A stretch of DNA of 64,000 nt from CBDFLD01 sp965249005 (GTDB lineage Bacteria > Acidobacteriota > UBA6911). Position 1 is the first letter of the stretch, and the number at the start of each line of letters is the position of its first letter. Below the pieces are notes generated by a model, which saw nothing but the letters and a program-made list of their open reading frames with translations, was not told the origin of the DNA and searched no databases. The DNA is taken from NCBI GenBank assembly GCA_965249005.1, contig CBDFLD010000023.1, forward strand, positions 310,001 through 374,000, in the 5' to 3' direction. Below, one piece after another: positions 8,805 through 17,452 of this stretch. Both the position numbers and the translations under genes were made by a program.

Positions 8805-10541
8805 TCAGAAATTGCCCATATACAGTTTGAAGAAATCGGAGCGGTAGACGCTCTCTGCCGGCGGAGGAGCACCATCGCGCTCGAGATCTTCTTTGGTGTA
8901 GGGCCCGAGCGCGTCGATGATATAGGCATGCGCGCGTGCCATCTTTTCGACTTCCTTGAAGTTGACGAGCTTGCGTTCGACGTCCATGGGCGTGTGATAG
9001 AGTGGGCCCATGGTCCCGAAACCCGCGCTGATGGCATTCAGATCATTGTAGGGCGGATGAAAAGCGGCTTCATCGGCCGCCGGATCGACGAACAGGAATT
9101 GCGCGGTGGAAATTGCGTAATCGGTGATGGCGCGACGGAAGATGCCTTGCAACACCGGACTGCGGTTGGTGATCAACAGCGTGGAAGGGCGTGCGACATT
9201 GGCGGGTTTGTAGACTTCGCCAAGATGGATCGACTGGGTGATGCCGGTATGTTCGAGGCGGAGCACGAGCAGGAGATTCTCGCTCACGAGCTTTCTGTTT
9301 CTTTCAATGAAGGGAATGGTGCCGCCGACGCCGGGCACTTCGTGATCGCCCTCGAAGAGAAAGACAATGCCGTGCGCGCGCTGCGCTTCCGGATGCGACG
9401 CATAGTATTTGGCCAGGGCCAGATTCAAGGCCACGGCCGCGCCGTTGTCATGCAACCCGTAGAAGTAGCCATCCACATGCGTCATGATGACGATATATTT
9501 TCCCGACCGGCCGGGCAGGATCCCGTAGACATTGCCCGAGAGGCGTTTTTCGGGCGGCTCCTCTTGGCCCTGCACATTGAGCCGAGCGATTACTGGAGTT
9601 TCATCCGTGCTGCGGTCGAGCAGTTTTCTCAAGTAAAAACCGGCGTCATTGCCGATCGAGGTCCAGGGCAAACTCTTGCCCAGATCGTCGCCGCCGCCAA
9701 CCGCCCCCACACGACCCGCAACCTGTTTGGCGTGGGGAATTTCCCACCACACGACAACGCCGAGCGGTTTGCCATATCGTCCAGTCGCGATGCGCGGCAG
9801 GGCCGTGCGGGCGCTATTCATCAGAGTACTCGGATAGGTCCGCGCGCGCAGCAGCACGATCTTGCCGGTCAACTCGCGCCCCTTCAGATCGGCGGGTGTC
9901 CCGTCACCAACATAGACAATCTCGCCCGTCACTCCACCCTCCGGCGTGGTGGCCGAGGCAAAGGCTGTCAGCGCGTGTTCGAAGCGGTAGCTCTCGTCGC
10001 GAGCGAATCCTGGCGCGGCGATGATTTCCAGATCGCAGGCCGTGGGACGCCATTGCGGAAAAGCCGTGGGGAATGTGTCGTGGCGCACGTCGTCGATACC
10101 GAAGCTCTCGAGCTTCCCATGCAGCCAGCGAAGCGCGTTGCGTTCGTATTGGGTGCCCTGAACACGGCCCCAGAGAATCTCGCCGTCATCCTTCGCTTGC
10201 TTGCCGAAGGCAGCGAGCTTTTCGCCATAGGCGGCAAGCTCCGCCTGCTTAATCGATGCGTACCTACCTTGCTTTGTGGTTTGCGGAATCGCTTTGAGAT
10301 CGAAAGGAAAGATATGCTGGCGCATCGCCTGTTCCATCCGGAGTCGGTAGCTCTCGGGCGGCAGAAAGGAGAGGTCACTGAGCATTTGCACCAGAGCGTC
10401 CGGCGTCGCGGCCATCGCCTGTTTGTTGTCTTTCAGCTCTTTTTGGGCACTGCCCCCTCCCCGCGCCTGTGGCTTCGCACAAGGCGGAACGAAAACGAGG
10501 CCCAAGATCACAGGGCACATGACTGTTGTGAAGGTGCGCAT
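8805..10541 (-). CDS. Secreted M28-family zinc aminopeptidase-like protein
   Basis: The 578-residue protein has an N-terminal hydrophobic export signal. A protease-associated (PA-like) segment occupies the middle (about residues 150-330). The catalytic domain begins near 350 with VIMTHVDGYFYGLHDNGAAVAL, giving the zinc ligands His and Asp. EGDHEVPG supplies the Glu pair region, RLEHTG the third ligand position (Glu where many members have Asp) and LYHTPMD the final His. The motif set is complete though variant, so activity is plausible. It should cleave N-terminal residues from peptides in the periplasm or outside. It is followed after 43 bp by lactate permease. A second, more canonical M28 gene is at 60073. 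Confidence 0.8.
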   Translation of the reverse strand: MRTFTTVMCPVILGLVFVPPCAKPQARGGGSAQKELKDNKQAMAATPDALVQMLSDLSFLPPESYRLRMEQAMRQHIFPFDLKAIPQTTKQGRYASIKQAELAAYGEKLAAFGKQAKDDGEILWGRVQGTQYERNALRWLHGKLESFGIDDVRHDTFPTAFPQWRPTACDLEIIAAPGFARDESYRFEHALTAFASATTPEGGVTGEIVYVGDGTPADLKGRELTGKIVLLRARTYPSTLMNSARTALPRIATGRYGKPLGVVVWWEIPHAKQVAGRVGAVGGGDDLGKSLPWTSIGNDAGFYLRKLLDRSTDETPVIARLNVQGQEEPPEKRLSGNVYGILPGRSGKYIVIMTHVDGYFYGLHDNGAAVALNLALAKYYASHPEAQRAHGIVFLFEGDHEVPGVGGTIPFIERNRKLVSENLLLVLRLEHTGITQSIHLGEVYKPANVARPSTLLITNRSPVLQGIFRRAITDYAISTAQFLFVDPAADEAAFHPPYNDLNAISAGFGTMGPLYHTPMDVERKLVNFKEVEKMARAHAYIIDALGPYTKEDLERDGAPPPAESVYRSDFFKLYMGNF

Positions 10542-10657
10542 CCATCCCCTCCCTCTGGATCATCGTTTCCGGACTCGACACCCGCTGTCGGTTCCAGAAT
10601 TTGACTGGAATCGGCTCCCCTCACAGCGAAGGTCCTACCTTATCAGAACAGACCCAC

Positions 10658-11977
10658 TCATTCCGTATCCGAGCTTCTTCCGACGGCCAAGGGCGTGCTC
10701 AAGAATAAGAGGCGAATCGACAGAATGCAGGAAAGGTAGATGATGACAGCCGATACCAGGAAAGTATTTTCTTGCAACCATCCGTAGAGAATCCCTCCCG
10801 AGACGAGCCCAAGGATGCTCGCGAGGCTACCGAAGCTGCTTGCGAAACCCTGGACCGAACCCTGGTACTTGTCCCCGGCCACCTTCGATAGGATCGAAAG
10901 AACGGATGGCCACATGATTCCGTTCCCAACTGCAAACAGTATGACAGCTGAGTAGATTACAATTTCGTTTTTGAACGTCATCAGAACGAAATTTGTTCCA
11001 AGCAGTGCATTGCCCACAATCACGAGCGACGCCTCCGAATACCTCTTTGCGAGTCTGCTGAGGACCGGTCCCTGGACGATGACCAGGAGCAGACTCATGA
11101 CAGAAAAGAAGATCCCGGTATCGGTGACTTTCCAGTTCAGACCCTGGACAGCGTGCGCCGGAAACGCGGTGTAGAAGAGGTTGAAGCCGAGGAAGATCAC
11201 GAAATAGAGGAGGAAGAGGAAAGCAATGTTCGGTAGCCGCAGGACATCGCGGAATTTGATCGGTTTGTCATCCGCGGGGGGAATGCAATCTGTGTGTTCC
11301 TGGCCGAAGACTTTGCGGACACTCAAGCCCTCCCGCAATCTCGAAACACAGGGCTTGGACTCAGGAAGGTAGAACGCTATGACGAGCGTGGCAACGAGCG
11401 AGACAATGAGGGCCGCCAGGACCGGAAGCATTTCGCCCAACCTTGTTGCTCCAAGGATGCCGGCAAGAGCGGGTCCGACAATGAATCCAAGGTTCGATGA
11501 TACCGCCATCCTACCGAAGTTGCGGGTCCGCTCTTCTTCGGTGCTTATGTCCGCAAGGTACGCGTTGGCTACCGAGATGTTGCCACCTGTGATCCCGTCC
11601 GCGGCTCTTGCCAGAAAAAGAACGACCAGGGGCAGCGTCACGGAAAAAGTTCCCCATCGCGTGGAAGTGACGTTGAGAAGGACATGTGCTGGAAGGTAGA
11701 GCGCAGCCAAGAAAATGATCCACGAAACGAGCGTGCCCGCTTGACTGAGGAGTAAGACTTTTCGCCTCCCGTAGATATCGGACCATTTTCCGAGGGCAGG
11801 CGCCCCCACGAGCTGCAATGCGGGATAGGTGGCGCCGAGGACGCCGTAAACCAGCGCATTGCCCCCGAACCTTGCCACCAGGAAAACCAAAAACGGGAGG
11901 ATGATGCTGAAGCCGAGCGTCCCAATGAAGTTCACCAGTAAAACAGGAAAGATTGCCCCGCGCGTTGGTTTCGCCAT
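10658..11977 (-). CDS. MFS efflux transporter, TetA/DHA1-like
   Basis: This 439-residue protein has about 12 hydrophobic helices. Between helices 2 and 3 GKWSDIYGRRKVLL is a clear MFS motif A (G-x-x-x-D-x-x-G-R-R/K). FLARAADGITGGN around helices 4-5 matches the DHA1/TetA arrangement (R-x-x-x-G-x-x-x-A/G). Drug:H+ antiport is the usual role in this group; the actual substrate cannot be read from sequence. A strong ribosome-binding site (GGGGAGGAAG) precedes ATG 11977. A long central loop is present, as in TetA-type proteins. It is separated from the M28 gene by 116 bp and is probably independent. Confidence 0.75.
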   Translation of the reverse strand: MAKPTRGAIFPVLLVNFIGTLGFSIILPFLVFLVARFGGNALVYGVLGATYPALQLVGAPALGKWSDIYGRRKVLLLSQAGTLVSWIIFLAALYLPAHVLLNVTSTRWGTFSVTLPLVVLFLARAADGITGGNISVANAYLADISTEEERTRNFGRMAVSSNLGFIVGPALAGILGATRLGEMLPVLAALIVSLVATLVIAFYLPESKPCVSRLREGLSVRKVFGQEHTDCIPPADDKPIKFRDVLRLPNIAFLFLLYFVIFLGFNLFYTAFPAHAVQGLNWKVTDTGIFFSVMSLLLVIVQGPVLSRLAKRYSEASLVIVGNALLGTNFVLMTFKNEIVIYSAVILFAVGNGIMWPSVLSILSKVAGDKYQGSVQGFASSFGSLASILGLVSGGILYGWLQENTFLVSAVIIYLSCILSIRLLFLSTPLAVGRSSDTE

Positions 11978-12243
11978 CTTCCTCCCCCGTTGCCTCGCCT
12001 TTGCATGATAGTCGGGCGCACACGCATGAGCAATCCGGTCAACTCCGAGCTGGCACGGAATCTCGCAATCTTCGCCAATATCCTGCGGTACCGGATGGGC
12101 TGGACTCGACGCGAAGCGTGCTCTATTCTTCTCTTCTTATGCTCAAATGACAACGAAATCGACTCTCGTCCTCGTGGGAGCAGGACAATTCTGGGAGTGG
12201 CCCATGGCGGGGATCGATTTCTTTTTTTGCTTAGGAGAAACCA

Positions 12244-12753
12244 ATGAAGAAAGCGGCAGGAATTGCCATTCCAGTCATTGCGCTTGTGCTCGCCGCAGCA
12301 TTCGTGATGGCTCACCCCCACTTCAACAAGTCGGTGGCCTGCAAGGTCGGAGGCGCGGACGTCACCCTCACCTACGTCACAGCCCCGGCTAACGAGTCCC
12401 ATATTGCCAACGTCAAGGTCGGCGATTACACCAAGTCGTTCGCCAACATGAGCCTCTCGGCCGACGTTACTGTGGGAGGAACCACGCTCGCCGCCGGCGA
12501 CTACAACGTGGGTGCGATCAAGAACAACCACGACGGCACCGATTGGAGCATGGCCCTACACAAAGGAAAACTGGGATTTCGCGACGCGCCTACTGCGGCC
12601 AACGTGATCAAGCTGACATCCATGTTCTCGATGGACAATGGCAAGGCGGAGCACCTGTACTTTGATATCGCTCCCGGGGCTGGCAAAATGAGCGGCAAGG
12701 TGGTCCTGATCTGGCACTTCGGAAGCTATTACCTGGCCGGCCAGCTGCAGTAG
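12244..12753 (+). CDS. Secreted DUF2911-like protein
   Basis: A 169-residue protein with a typical signal peptide (hydrophobic IAIPVIALVLAAAFVMA). The rest is predicted beta-rich. GGTTLAAGDYNVGAIKNN followed by W-S-x-x-L resembles the DUF2911 family, where a G-x-Y segment leads into an immunoglobulin-like region. Function is unknown; such proteins are exported in Acidobacteria and Bacteroidetes. AGGAGA lies 5 nt before ATG 12244. It is isolated: the genes on both sides are on the other strand. Confidence 0.6.
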   Translation: MKKAAGIAIPVIALVLAAAFVMAHPHFNKSVACKVGGADVTLTYVTAPANESHIANVKVGDYTKSFANMSLSADVTVGGTTLAAGDYNVGAIKNNHDGTDWSMALHKGKLGFRDAPTAANVIKLTSMFSMDNGKAEHLYFDIAPGAGKMSGKVVLIWHFGSYYLAGQLQ

Positions 12754-12761
12754 CACCATAC

Positions 12762-12805
12762 CTTCCGGCTTGGCCGGACTGCACTTCCGGCTTCGCCGGA
12801 CTGCG
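12762..12805. repeat. 22-bp tandem repeat, two units
   Basis: Two adjacent 22-bp units (12762-12783 and 12784-12805) differ at two positions. Each contains a small self-complementary core, CCGGC-TT-GCCGG in the second unit. They lie just after the DUF2911-like gene and could act as its terminator, since the hairpin cores are GC-rich, although no T-run follows. Confidence 0.7.
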
Positions 12806-12852
12806 CGGAGAGGCGCTTTCCCCGGGCCTCTCCCTCAGTCCGTCCTTTCCTG

Positions 12853-12890
12853 GCGCCCCCGCGTGCTTGCAGCGCCCCCGCGTGCTTGCA
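12853..12890. repeat. 19-bp perfect tandem duplication
   Basis: The 19-bp unit GCGCCCCCGCGTGCTTGCA occurs twice in direct succession (12853-12871 and 12872-12890) in the convergent gap between the DUF2911-like gene and the fucosidase gene. No function is apparent. Confidence 0.8.
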
Positions 12891-12905
12891 GCGACCACGG
12901 CCCTG

Positions 12906-14300
12906 CTACCATTCTTTCCCAAACTTGCCCATCTCAAACCTGTTCCGATCAAACTCCAGCACGATCGTCGTCACCTTTCGATCCACAGGCGTATGGGGTA
13001 GTTTTATCGTCAAACCACGCCAGTTTCTAAACTCCAACTCCTCGCCAGACTCCAGAACGTACGCCCTCTCCGGCAGAATATATGCATGTACATCCAACCT
13101 TCCGTCCTCCGGCCACTCGTCGACAAAACAGTACGCCTCTATTGGACCGTTTCCCTGATCCTTCATTGTGATATCACCCCAACTCGGGTGACTATAAAAC
13201 GGGTTCGGCTTCGATTTGTAAATTCCTTCGCCGTTTACATAGAGCCAAGCACCGATCTCCCTCAAGCGACGAATACTCGCTGCCGGAAAAGTGCCATCCG
13301 CCTTCGCGCCCACATTTATGTGAAAGTTGCCGTTTCTCGCCACATTGTTTGTAAGTTTACTAATGAGATTCTTCGTTGCAAACCATTCATAGTCTCTCTT
13401 GTGGTAACCCCATGACTCCGACATCGTTCCCATGGTTTCCCATGGTTGCTCCTCTGATTTTTCGGGAAATGTATTATCCATCATCGAAAGATAATCGACC
13501 TTCTTCGAAATGTCCGGGCCGGTAAACAATATGCGACTGTTGATCAAGCAACTTGGATCGATGTCTTTAATTGTTCTAATTAATTGATTGACGCGATCAT
13601 CCGTCAAGACCTTCGGGTTTCCCCATGTATCGAACCACCATAATGCCGGCTTGTAGTTATTCATGAGCTCTCTTACTTGAGGAATACACTTTGCTTCCCA
13701 GTATTTACCGAATTGTTCATCGGTTACCTGAACAGGTCTCGGAATACTGTGGAATGTCGGTATCGGCGGTCTTGCCCCTCCTTCATGTTCCCAGTCTTGC
13801 CAGTGGGAATAGTAGAAGCCCAACTTGATGTCATACTGTCTGCACGCCACCGCCAGTTCACGCAGGATATCCCGTCCAAAGGGAGTGGCGTCCTCTATGT
13901 CATATCGTGACTCTTTGCTGGGCCACATTGCGAAACCATCGTGATGCTTCGCCGTAAACAAGAAATATTTTATTCCTGCATTCTTGACTTCTCTGATCCA
14001 CTCATCTGCGTTGAAGTTCGTGGGATTGAATCGTTTTGCGAGAGCCTGATAATCCTCATCGCTAATTCCATAGGGCCAGTTTCCCTGTTTTTGGATCCAC
14101 TCCGCATTCATATTCCTTCCAGCGATTCTATCCTCCCAGACGCCTCCGGGAATACTATACAACCCAAAAGTAAGGAACATGCCGAATCGAGAATCAGTAA
14201 ACCACTGCGTAATATCTTCTTGGTGTTTTAGTTCTTGGGAGAAAGCAGGACGATAAAGACCGGTTGGTACAAATAGCCCAAGAATTCTCATCTTCTTCAT
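12906..14300 (-). CDS. Secreted alpha-L-fucosidase, GH29
   Basis: This 464-residue enzyme hydrolyses terminal alpha-L-fucose. I place the start at ATG 14300 because GGAGG lies 8 nt upstream and a signal-like N terminus follows (MKKMRILGLFVPTGLYRPAFSQ); the frame stays open to 14429 but that extension looks non-coding. GH29 features are WFTDSRFGMFLTFGLYS near the N terminus, YFLFTAKHHDGFAMW (the conserved K-H-H-D-G-F) and LGFYYSHWQDW. PALWWFDTWG carries the likely nucleophile Asp. A beta-rich C-terminal domain follows. Together with the FucP-type carrier 9 kb away it suggests fucose release and uptake. It lies 295 bp downstream of the acyl-carrier cassette on the same strand. Confidence 0.92.
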   Translation of the reverse strand: MKKMRILGLFVPTGLYRPAFSQELKHQEDITQWFTDSRFGMFLTFGLYSIPGGVWEDRIAGRNMNAEWIQKQGNWPYGISDEDYQALAKRFNPTNFNADEWIREVKNAGIKYFLFTAKHHDGFAMWPSKESRYDIEDATPFGRDILRELAVACRQYDIKLGFYYSHWQDWEHEGGARPPIPTFHSIPRPVQVTDEQFGKYWEAKCIPQVRELMNNYKPALWWFDTWGNPKVLTDDRVNQLIRTIKDIDPSCLINSRILFTGPDISKKVDYLSMMDNTFPEKSEEQPWETMGTMSESWGYHKRDYEWFATKNLISKLTNNVARNGNFHINVGAKADGTFPAASIRRLREIGAWLYVNGEGIYKSKPNPFYSHPSWGDITMKDQGNGPIEAYCFVDEWPEDGRLDVHAYILPERAYVLESGEELEFRNWRGLTIKLPHTPVDRKVTTIVLEFDRNRFEMGKFGKEW

Positions 14301-14595
14301 ATATCTGCCTCCGAGTGCATCGCGTGGAACAAGGCATGTTTCACAGAGTGCTTTGTTCGAACGCCCTTCATCTTGAAAAAAAGGAGCATACAACCCGACC
14401 GAGTGGATTACAACGGATGCACCTGACACGAAGCCCGAGAAGATTTCACGAGAGGCTGTTACGGATCCATCCCGGCCCGGCCTTTGCTGGGAGGTTTAGC
14501 GCTGAGGCTTTTGTCGATCAGGCGGCGAGGCGAGGCGGGCGGTTATTCTTGATGCGGCGAGGGCGGAATGTGGCGTGCAATGTCGATCGATCTGC

Positions 14596-15909
14596 CTACG
14601 GTACGAGGACCAGAGGCTCTTCATACAAGGCTTTTGGAGAAATGTCCTCGGACATCTGCTCCTGAAGCATGAGCGCATCGATAGCGTATTTCGTTGCCCA
14701 ATTCGGATAGCCGCCTTTCATATAGGCACCGAGAATTGGAAACGAGCCCGCGATCGCTCCGTTCATGGCCTCGTTGGGTGAATCCAGAAGTTGGGCAGCC
14801 TTGACAAAATTGATCAAGTCATTTCCCGGCACCAAGAATTCTGGCTTGTTCAGGGCCTCGACCAGGCGGAAACATACAATAGCCAATTGAGCAGATCCGG
14901 TCAGGCAAGCATACAGGGCAGACGAGCGCCAATGGTCATCCAGCCGGCCGGCAAGATACCCGTTGGGCTTCCGCTGCTTTACAACCGCCGCGAGTCCCTT
15001 TTCGGCCGCAGCGACGAAATCCGCTCTCTCGGCCAGGAGGCCGACTTCGAGAATAGCCTGAAGTGTGTAGCCGATCGTGTGCGTGAGTGGGATCTTGGAG
15101 TTGGACAAGCAACAGTGTGAGAACCAGCCTTTGTCATTCTGCAGCCTGATGGCTGCCTCGATGGCCTTGACAGCAGCAGCCTTGAAGTCCTGCTCATGCG
15201 CATCCTCGCCCAGGCGGTACATGGACCAGGCGCAAAGGCAGTTGTATATCTTGATTTCTTCAGAGCTGACAAACGCCCCATTCGTCCTGAAATAGCCTCG
15301 CTCATCGAGGTCGTCCACCAGGAAACGCCCGGCTCGTTTGCCCGCCTCTAGAAAAGAGGCGTCGCCCGTTTCCCTGTATGCGGCGCTCCAGCCATCGAGC
15401 ACCATACCGGTATTAAACGTGGCAGGAGTCTGCTTCTCTGGAGGGCAAACCGGTCCCCCCTGAACCGCCCCCGAAGGCATCTGGATCTTCACCTCCCACC
15501 GAGCCATGGCGAGGGCCCGCTCGCGAACATCCTCACGCCCACGGATTTTGGCATAGCGGAGAAGAGTCGGAATGATATAGCCCGTAGTCTCCGGGTAAGA
15601 CGGCAGCCATCCGCTGTCGTTTTGGAGGGGAAAGTAGCCTAGCGACACACCGTCATCCCGGGTGGCCGCCTGAGCCCTCAATATCCAGTCGACGGCGGCG
15701 TCCAACCGTTCGCTAACTTCCCCCGTGATCGCCGTTCTCGTCAACCCTGCAACCCTCTGTTTCTCACCGAGAACATGTTCCCTGAAGGTATCGTTCCGCC
15801 GGAGCGCGAGCTTGCTCTTCAACTCCGCTTGGCGAGAGGTTTCCCAGTAGATCTGCCTGGGACTCCTTGAAGACAAGTAATGTTTCAGCACTCTAAGCGT
15901 TAGACTCAT
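14596..15909 (-). CDS. Alpha/alpha-toroid protein (six-hairpin glycosidase-like), cassette gene 5
   Basis: A 437-residue soluble protein made of repeated helix pairs, with no signal peptide. Recurrent segments such as LDAAVDWILRAQ, YFPLQNDSGWLPSYPETTGYIIPTLLRYA, IRLQNDKGWFSHC and THTIGYTLQAILEVGLL look like the hairpins of an (alpha/alpha)6 barrel as in six-hairpin glycosidases and terpenoid-cyclase-like toroids. I cannot assign a catalytic acid/base. Proteins of this shape occur in polysaccharide clusters, sometimes as uronyl epimerases, lyases or hydrolases. The start is 11 bp after the stop of the MaoC-SDR gene, so it belongs to the same operon. A role in trimming or modifying a polysaccharide precursor is inferred only from position. 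Confidence 0.55.
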   Translation of the reverse strand: MSLTLRVLKHYLSSRSPRQIYWETSRQAELKSKLALRRNDTFREHVLGEKQRVAGLTRTAITGEVSERLDAAVDWILRAQAATRDDGVSLGYFPLQNDSGWLPSYPETTGYIIPTLLRYAKIRGREDVRERALAMARWEVKIQMPSGAVQGGPVCPPEKQTPATFNTGMVLDGWSAAYRETGDASFLEAGKRAGRFLVDDLDERGYFRTNGAFVSSEEIKIYNCLCAWSMYRLGEDAHEQDFKAAAVKAIEAAIRLQNDKGWFSHCCLSNSKIPLTHTIGYTLQAILEVGLLAERADFVAAAEKGLAAVVKQRKPNGYLAGRLDDHWRSSALYACLTGSAQLAIVCFRLVEALNKPEFLVPGNDLINFVKAAQLLDSPNEAMNGAIAGSFPILGAYMKGGYPNWATKYAIDALMLQEQMSEDISPKALYEEPLVLVP

Positions 15910-15919
15910 CTCAGCCTCA

Positions 15920-17158
15920 CTATGGCATCACCTGTCCACCAGTAAGAAAGAGGTTGATACCAGTCAAGAAGGCAGCCTCGTCACCGGCCAAAAAACACAC
16001 GACACTAGCAATATCTCCAGTGTCCACGAGTCTTCCCAGAGGTGTTCTTGAGGCTTCCATCTTGAACAAGCGTTCGTGATAGTGTTGGGTTAGATCCGTT
16101 CTGGCGAGCCCTGGGGAGACCATGTTCACCCGTATTTTATCGGCAGCCCACTCGGTGGCGAGCGCCTTCGATAGTCCCATGAGGGCATACTTGGCGGTGA
16201 CATAATCAGCCATCCCCGCGGGAGGCGCGTTGCTGACTACCTGAGAAAGTACGTTGATAATACTTCCGCCGCCCCTGTCTTTCATGAGGGGATATAGCCT
16301 CTGAGAGAGGCCAAGAACACCTCTGATCTGGGTGTTGATGTGCTTCTCGAACTCGACCCATTGCACGTCTGCGGCCGAATGCTGCTCCAGATCACCAATC
16401 GCCGCATTCACCAGGACCGAGGGGGATCCGACTCTCTCGACGACGGTCGCCACCAGTCGATCGAGGTCTTCTTCTTGCGTGATATCCGCCTGCACGGCAA
16501 TGCCCTTGCCGCCATCCTGGCTGATTTTTGCGACCGATTGATGGGCAGCTGATTCGTTTGACCTATAATTGATGGCACAAACGTAACCCTTCCGAGCCAG
16601 CGCTCGGGCGATCGTGGTCCCGATACCCCGAGATCCACCGGTTATGACAGCCACCGCTCCATTCTCCGCCGCCGGAGCAACGGCGTGCGCTCGTGGTCCC
16701 GATTCTTCTGTCAGGGGAATCTTGCCGCGGATTTTGACCTTGGCCGTCCCGCTGACGACGACCTGCCCCTCCGTGTTCCTAATCTCGGTTTTGAGTACTA
16801 GCGTTCTTGTGACCGTGTTCTTGCCCGTTACCTTCGCGGAGGCTACGAGCCTATCTCCAATGAACACTGGCTTTCTGAATGCCAGATCCTGACCCAGGTA
16901 GAGGGCCGGTTTGCCCGGTATCTTCATCCCGACCAGGTTGGAGAAAAGCGAGGCGAGCAACATCCCATGGACAACACGCTGCTGAAACTCAGTGGTTTTC
17001 GCGTATGCCTCGTCGACATGGAGCGGACTCTGGTCGCCCGAAAGAAGGGCGAATTGAAGCACCTCCGCCGCCGAAAAACTCTTCGCAAGTTCGAACGACT
17101 GACCGATCTCGATGTCGGAGAAACTCAGATCATTAGCGAGCAGTTCGTCTGCTATCAT
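15920..17158 (-). CDS. MaoC-like dehydratase / SDR ketoreductase fusion, cassette gene 4
   Basis: The 412-residue protein joins two acyl-processing domains. Residues about 10-145 form a MaoC-type hot-dog hydratase with GDQSPLHVD (41-49) carrying the catalytic Asp/His pair and VVHGML following. Residues 168-412 form a short-chain dehydrogenase/reductase with TGGSRGIG (173-180) for the nucleotide, and Tyr319-x-x-x-Lys323 as catalytic pair. The C-terminal TGINLFLTGGQVM is the usual FabG ending. The combination would reduce a 3-oxoacyl and (de)hydrate a 3-hydroxyacyl thioester. Its start lies 45 bp after the ACP gene, so the substrate is probably bound to that ACP. A fused architecture is uncommon in primary fatty-acid synthesis. 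Confidence 0.85.
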   Translation of the reverse strand: MIADELLANDLSFSDIEIGQSFELAKSFSAAEVLQFALLSGDQSPLHVDEAYAKTTEFQQRVVHGMLLASLFSNLVGMKIPGKPALYLGQDLAFRKPVFIGDRLVASAKVTGKNTVTRTLVLKTEIRNTEGQVVVSGTAKVKIRGKIPLTEESGPRAHAVAPAAENGAVAVITGGSRGIGTTIARALARKGYVCAINYRSNESAAHQSVAKISQDGGKGIAVQADITQEEDLDRLVATVVERVGSPSVLVNAAIGDLEQHSAADVQWVEFEKHINTQIRGVLGLSQRLYPLMKDRGGGSIINVLSQVVSNAPPAGMADYVTAKYALMGLSKALATEWAADKIRVNMVSPGLARTDLTQHYHERLFKMEASRTPLGRLVDTGDIASVVCFLAGDEAAFLTGINLFLTGGQVMP

Positions 17159-17203
17159 GGTTTGGTTTACTGGATTTGCGCACTTCTATTTGCGTCTTAG
17201 ATC

Positions 17204-17452
17204 TCAGATTTTCTGCTCGACAGTCGTGACGATATCGAAGAAACTCCGCATCTCCTCAATTTCTGCGACCTCGAGAGAGATGCCGTACTCTTCCTCGATT
17301 GCCAAAACGAGGCTGATGTGGTTCGAGGAGTCCCATGACGCGACCTTCTCCATTGAAGTGTCATCACTGATACTGTCAGCATCCACATCGAGTATATCGG
17401 CCATGATTTGCTTGATCGTGTTTGGAATCAGCTCAGATATTTGCTCAGACAT
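17204..17452 (-). CDS. Acyl carrier protein, cassette gene 3
   Basis: An acidic 82-residue protein with the ACP four-helix pattern. The phosphopantetheine site is Ser42 in SWDSSNHISLV, where D-S-S replaces the more common D-S-L. Such variants occur among specialised ACPs linked to FkbH proteins. The start codon lies inside the end of the FkbH gene (8-bp overlap), indicating translational coupling and suggesting that the two proteins are partners. It is too divergent from, and too far from, the fabI gene to be the housekeeping AcpP. Confidence 0.88.
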   Translation of the reverse strand: MSEQISELIPNTIKQIMADILDVDADSISDDTSMEKVASWDSSNHISLVLAIEEEYGISLEVAEIEEMRSFFDIVTTVEQKI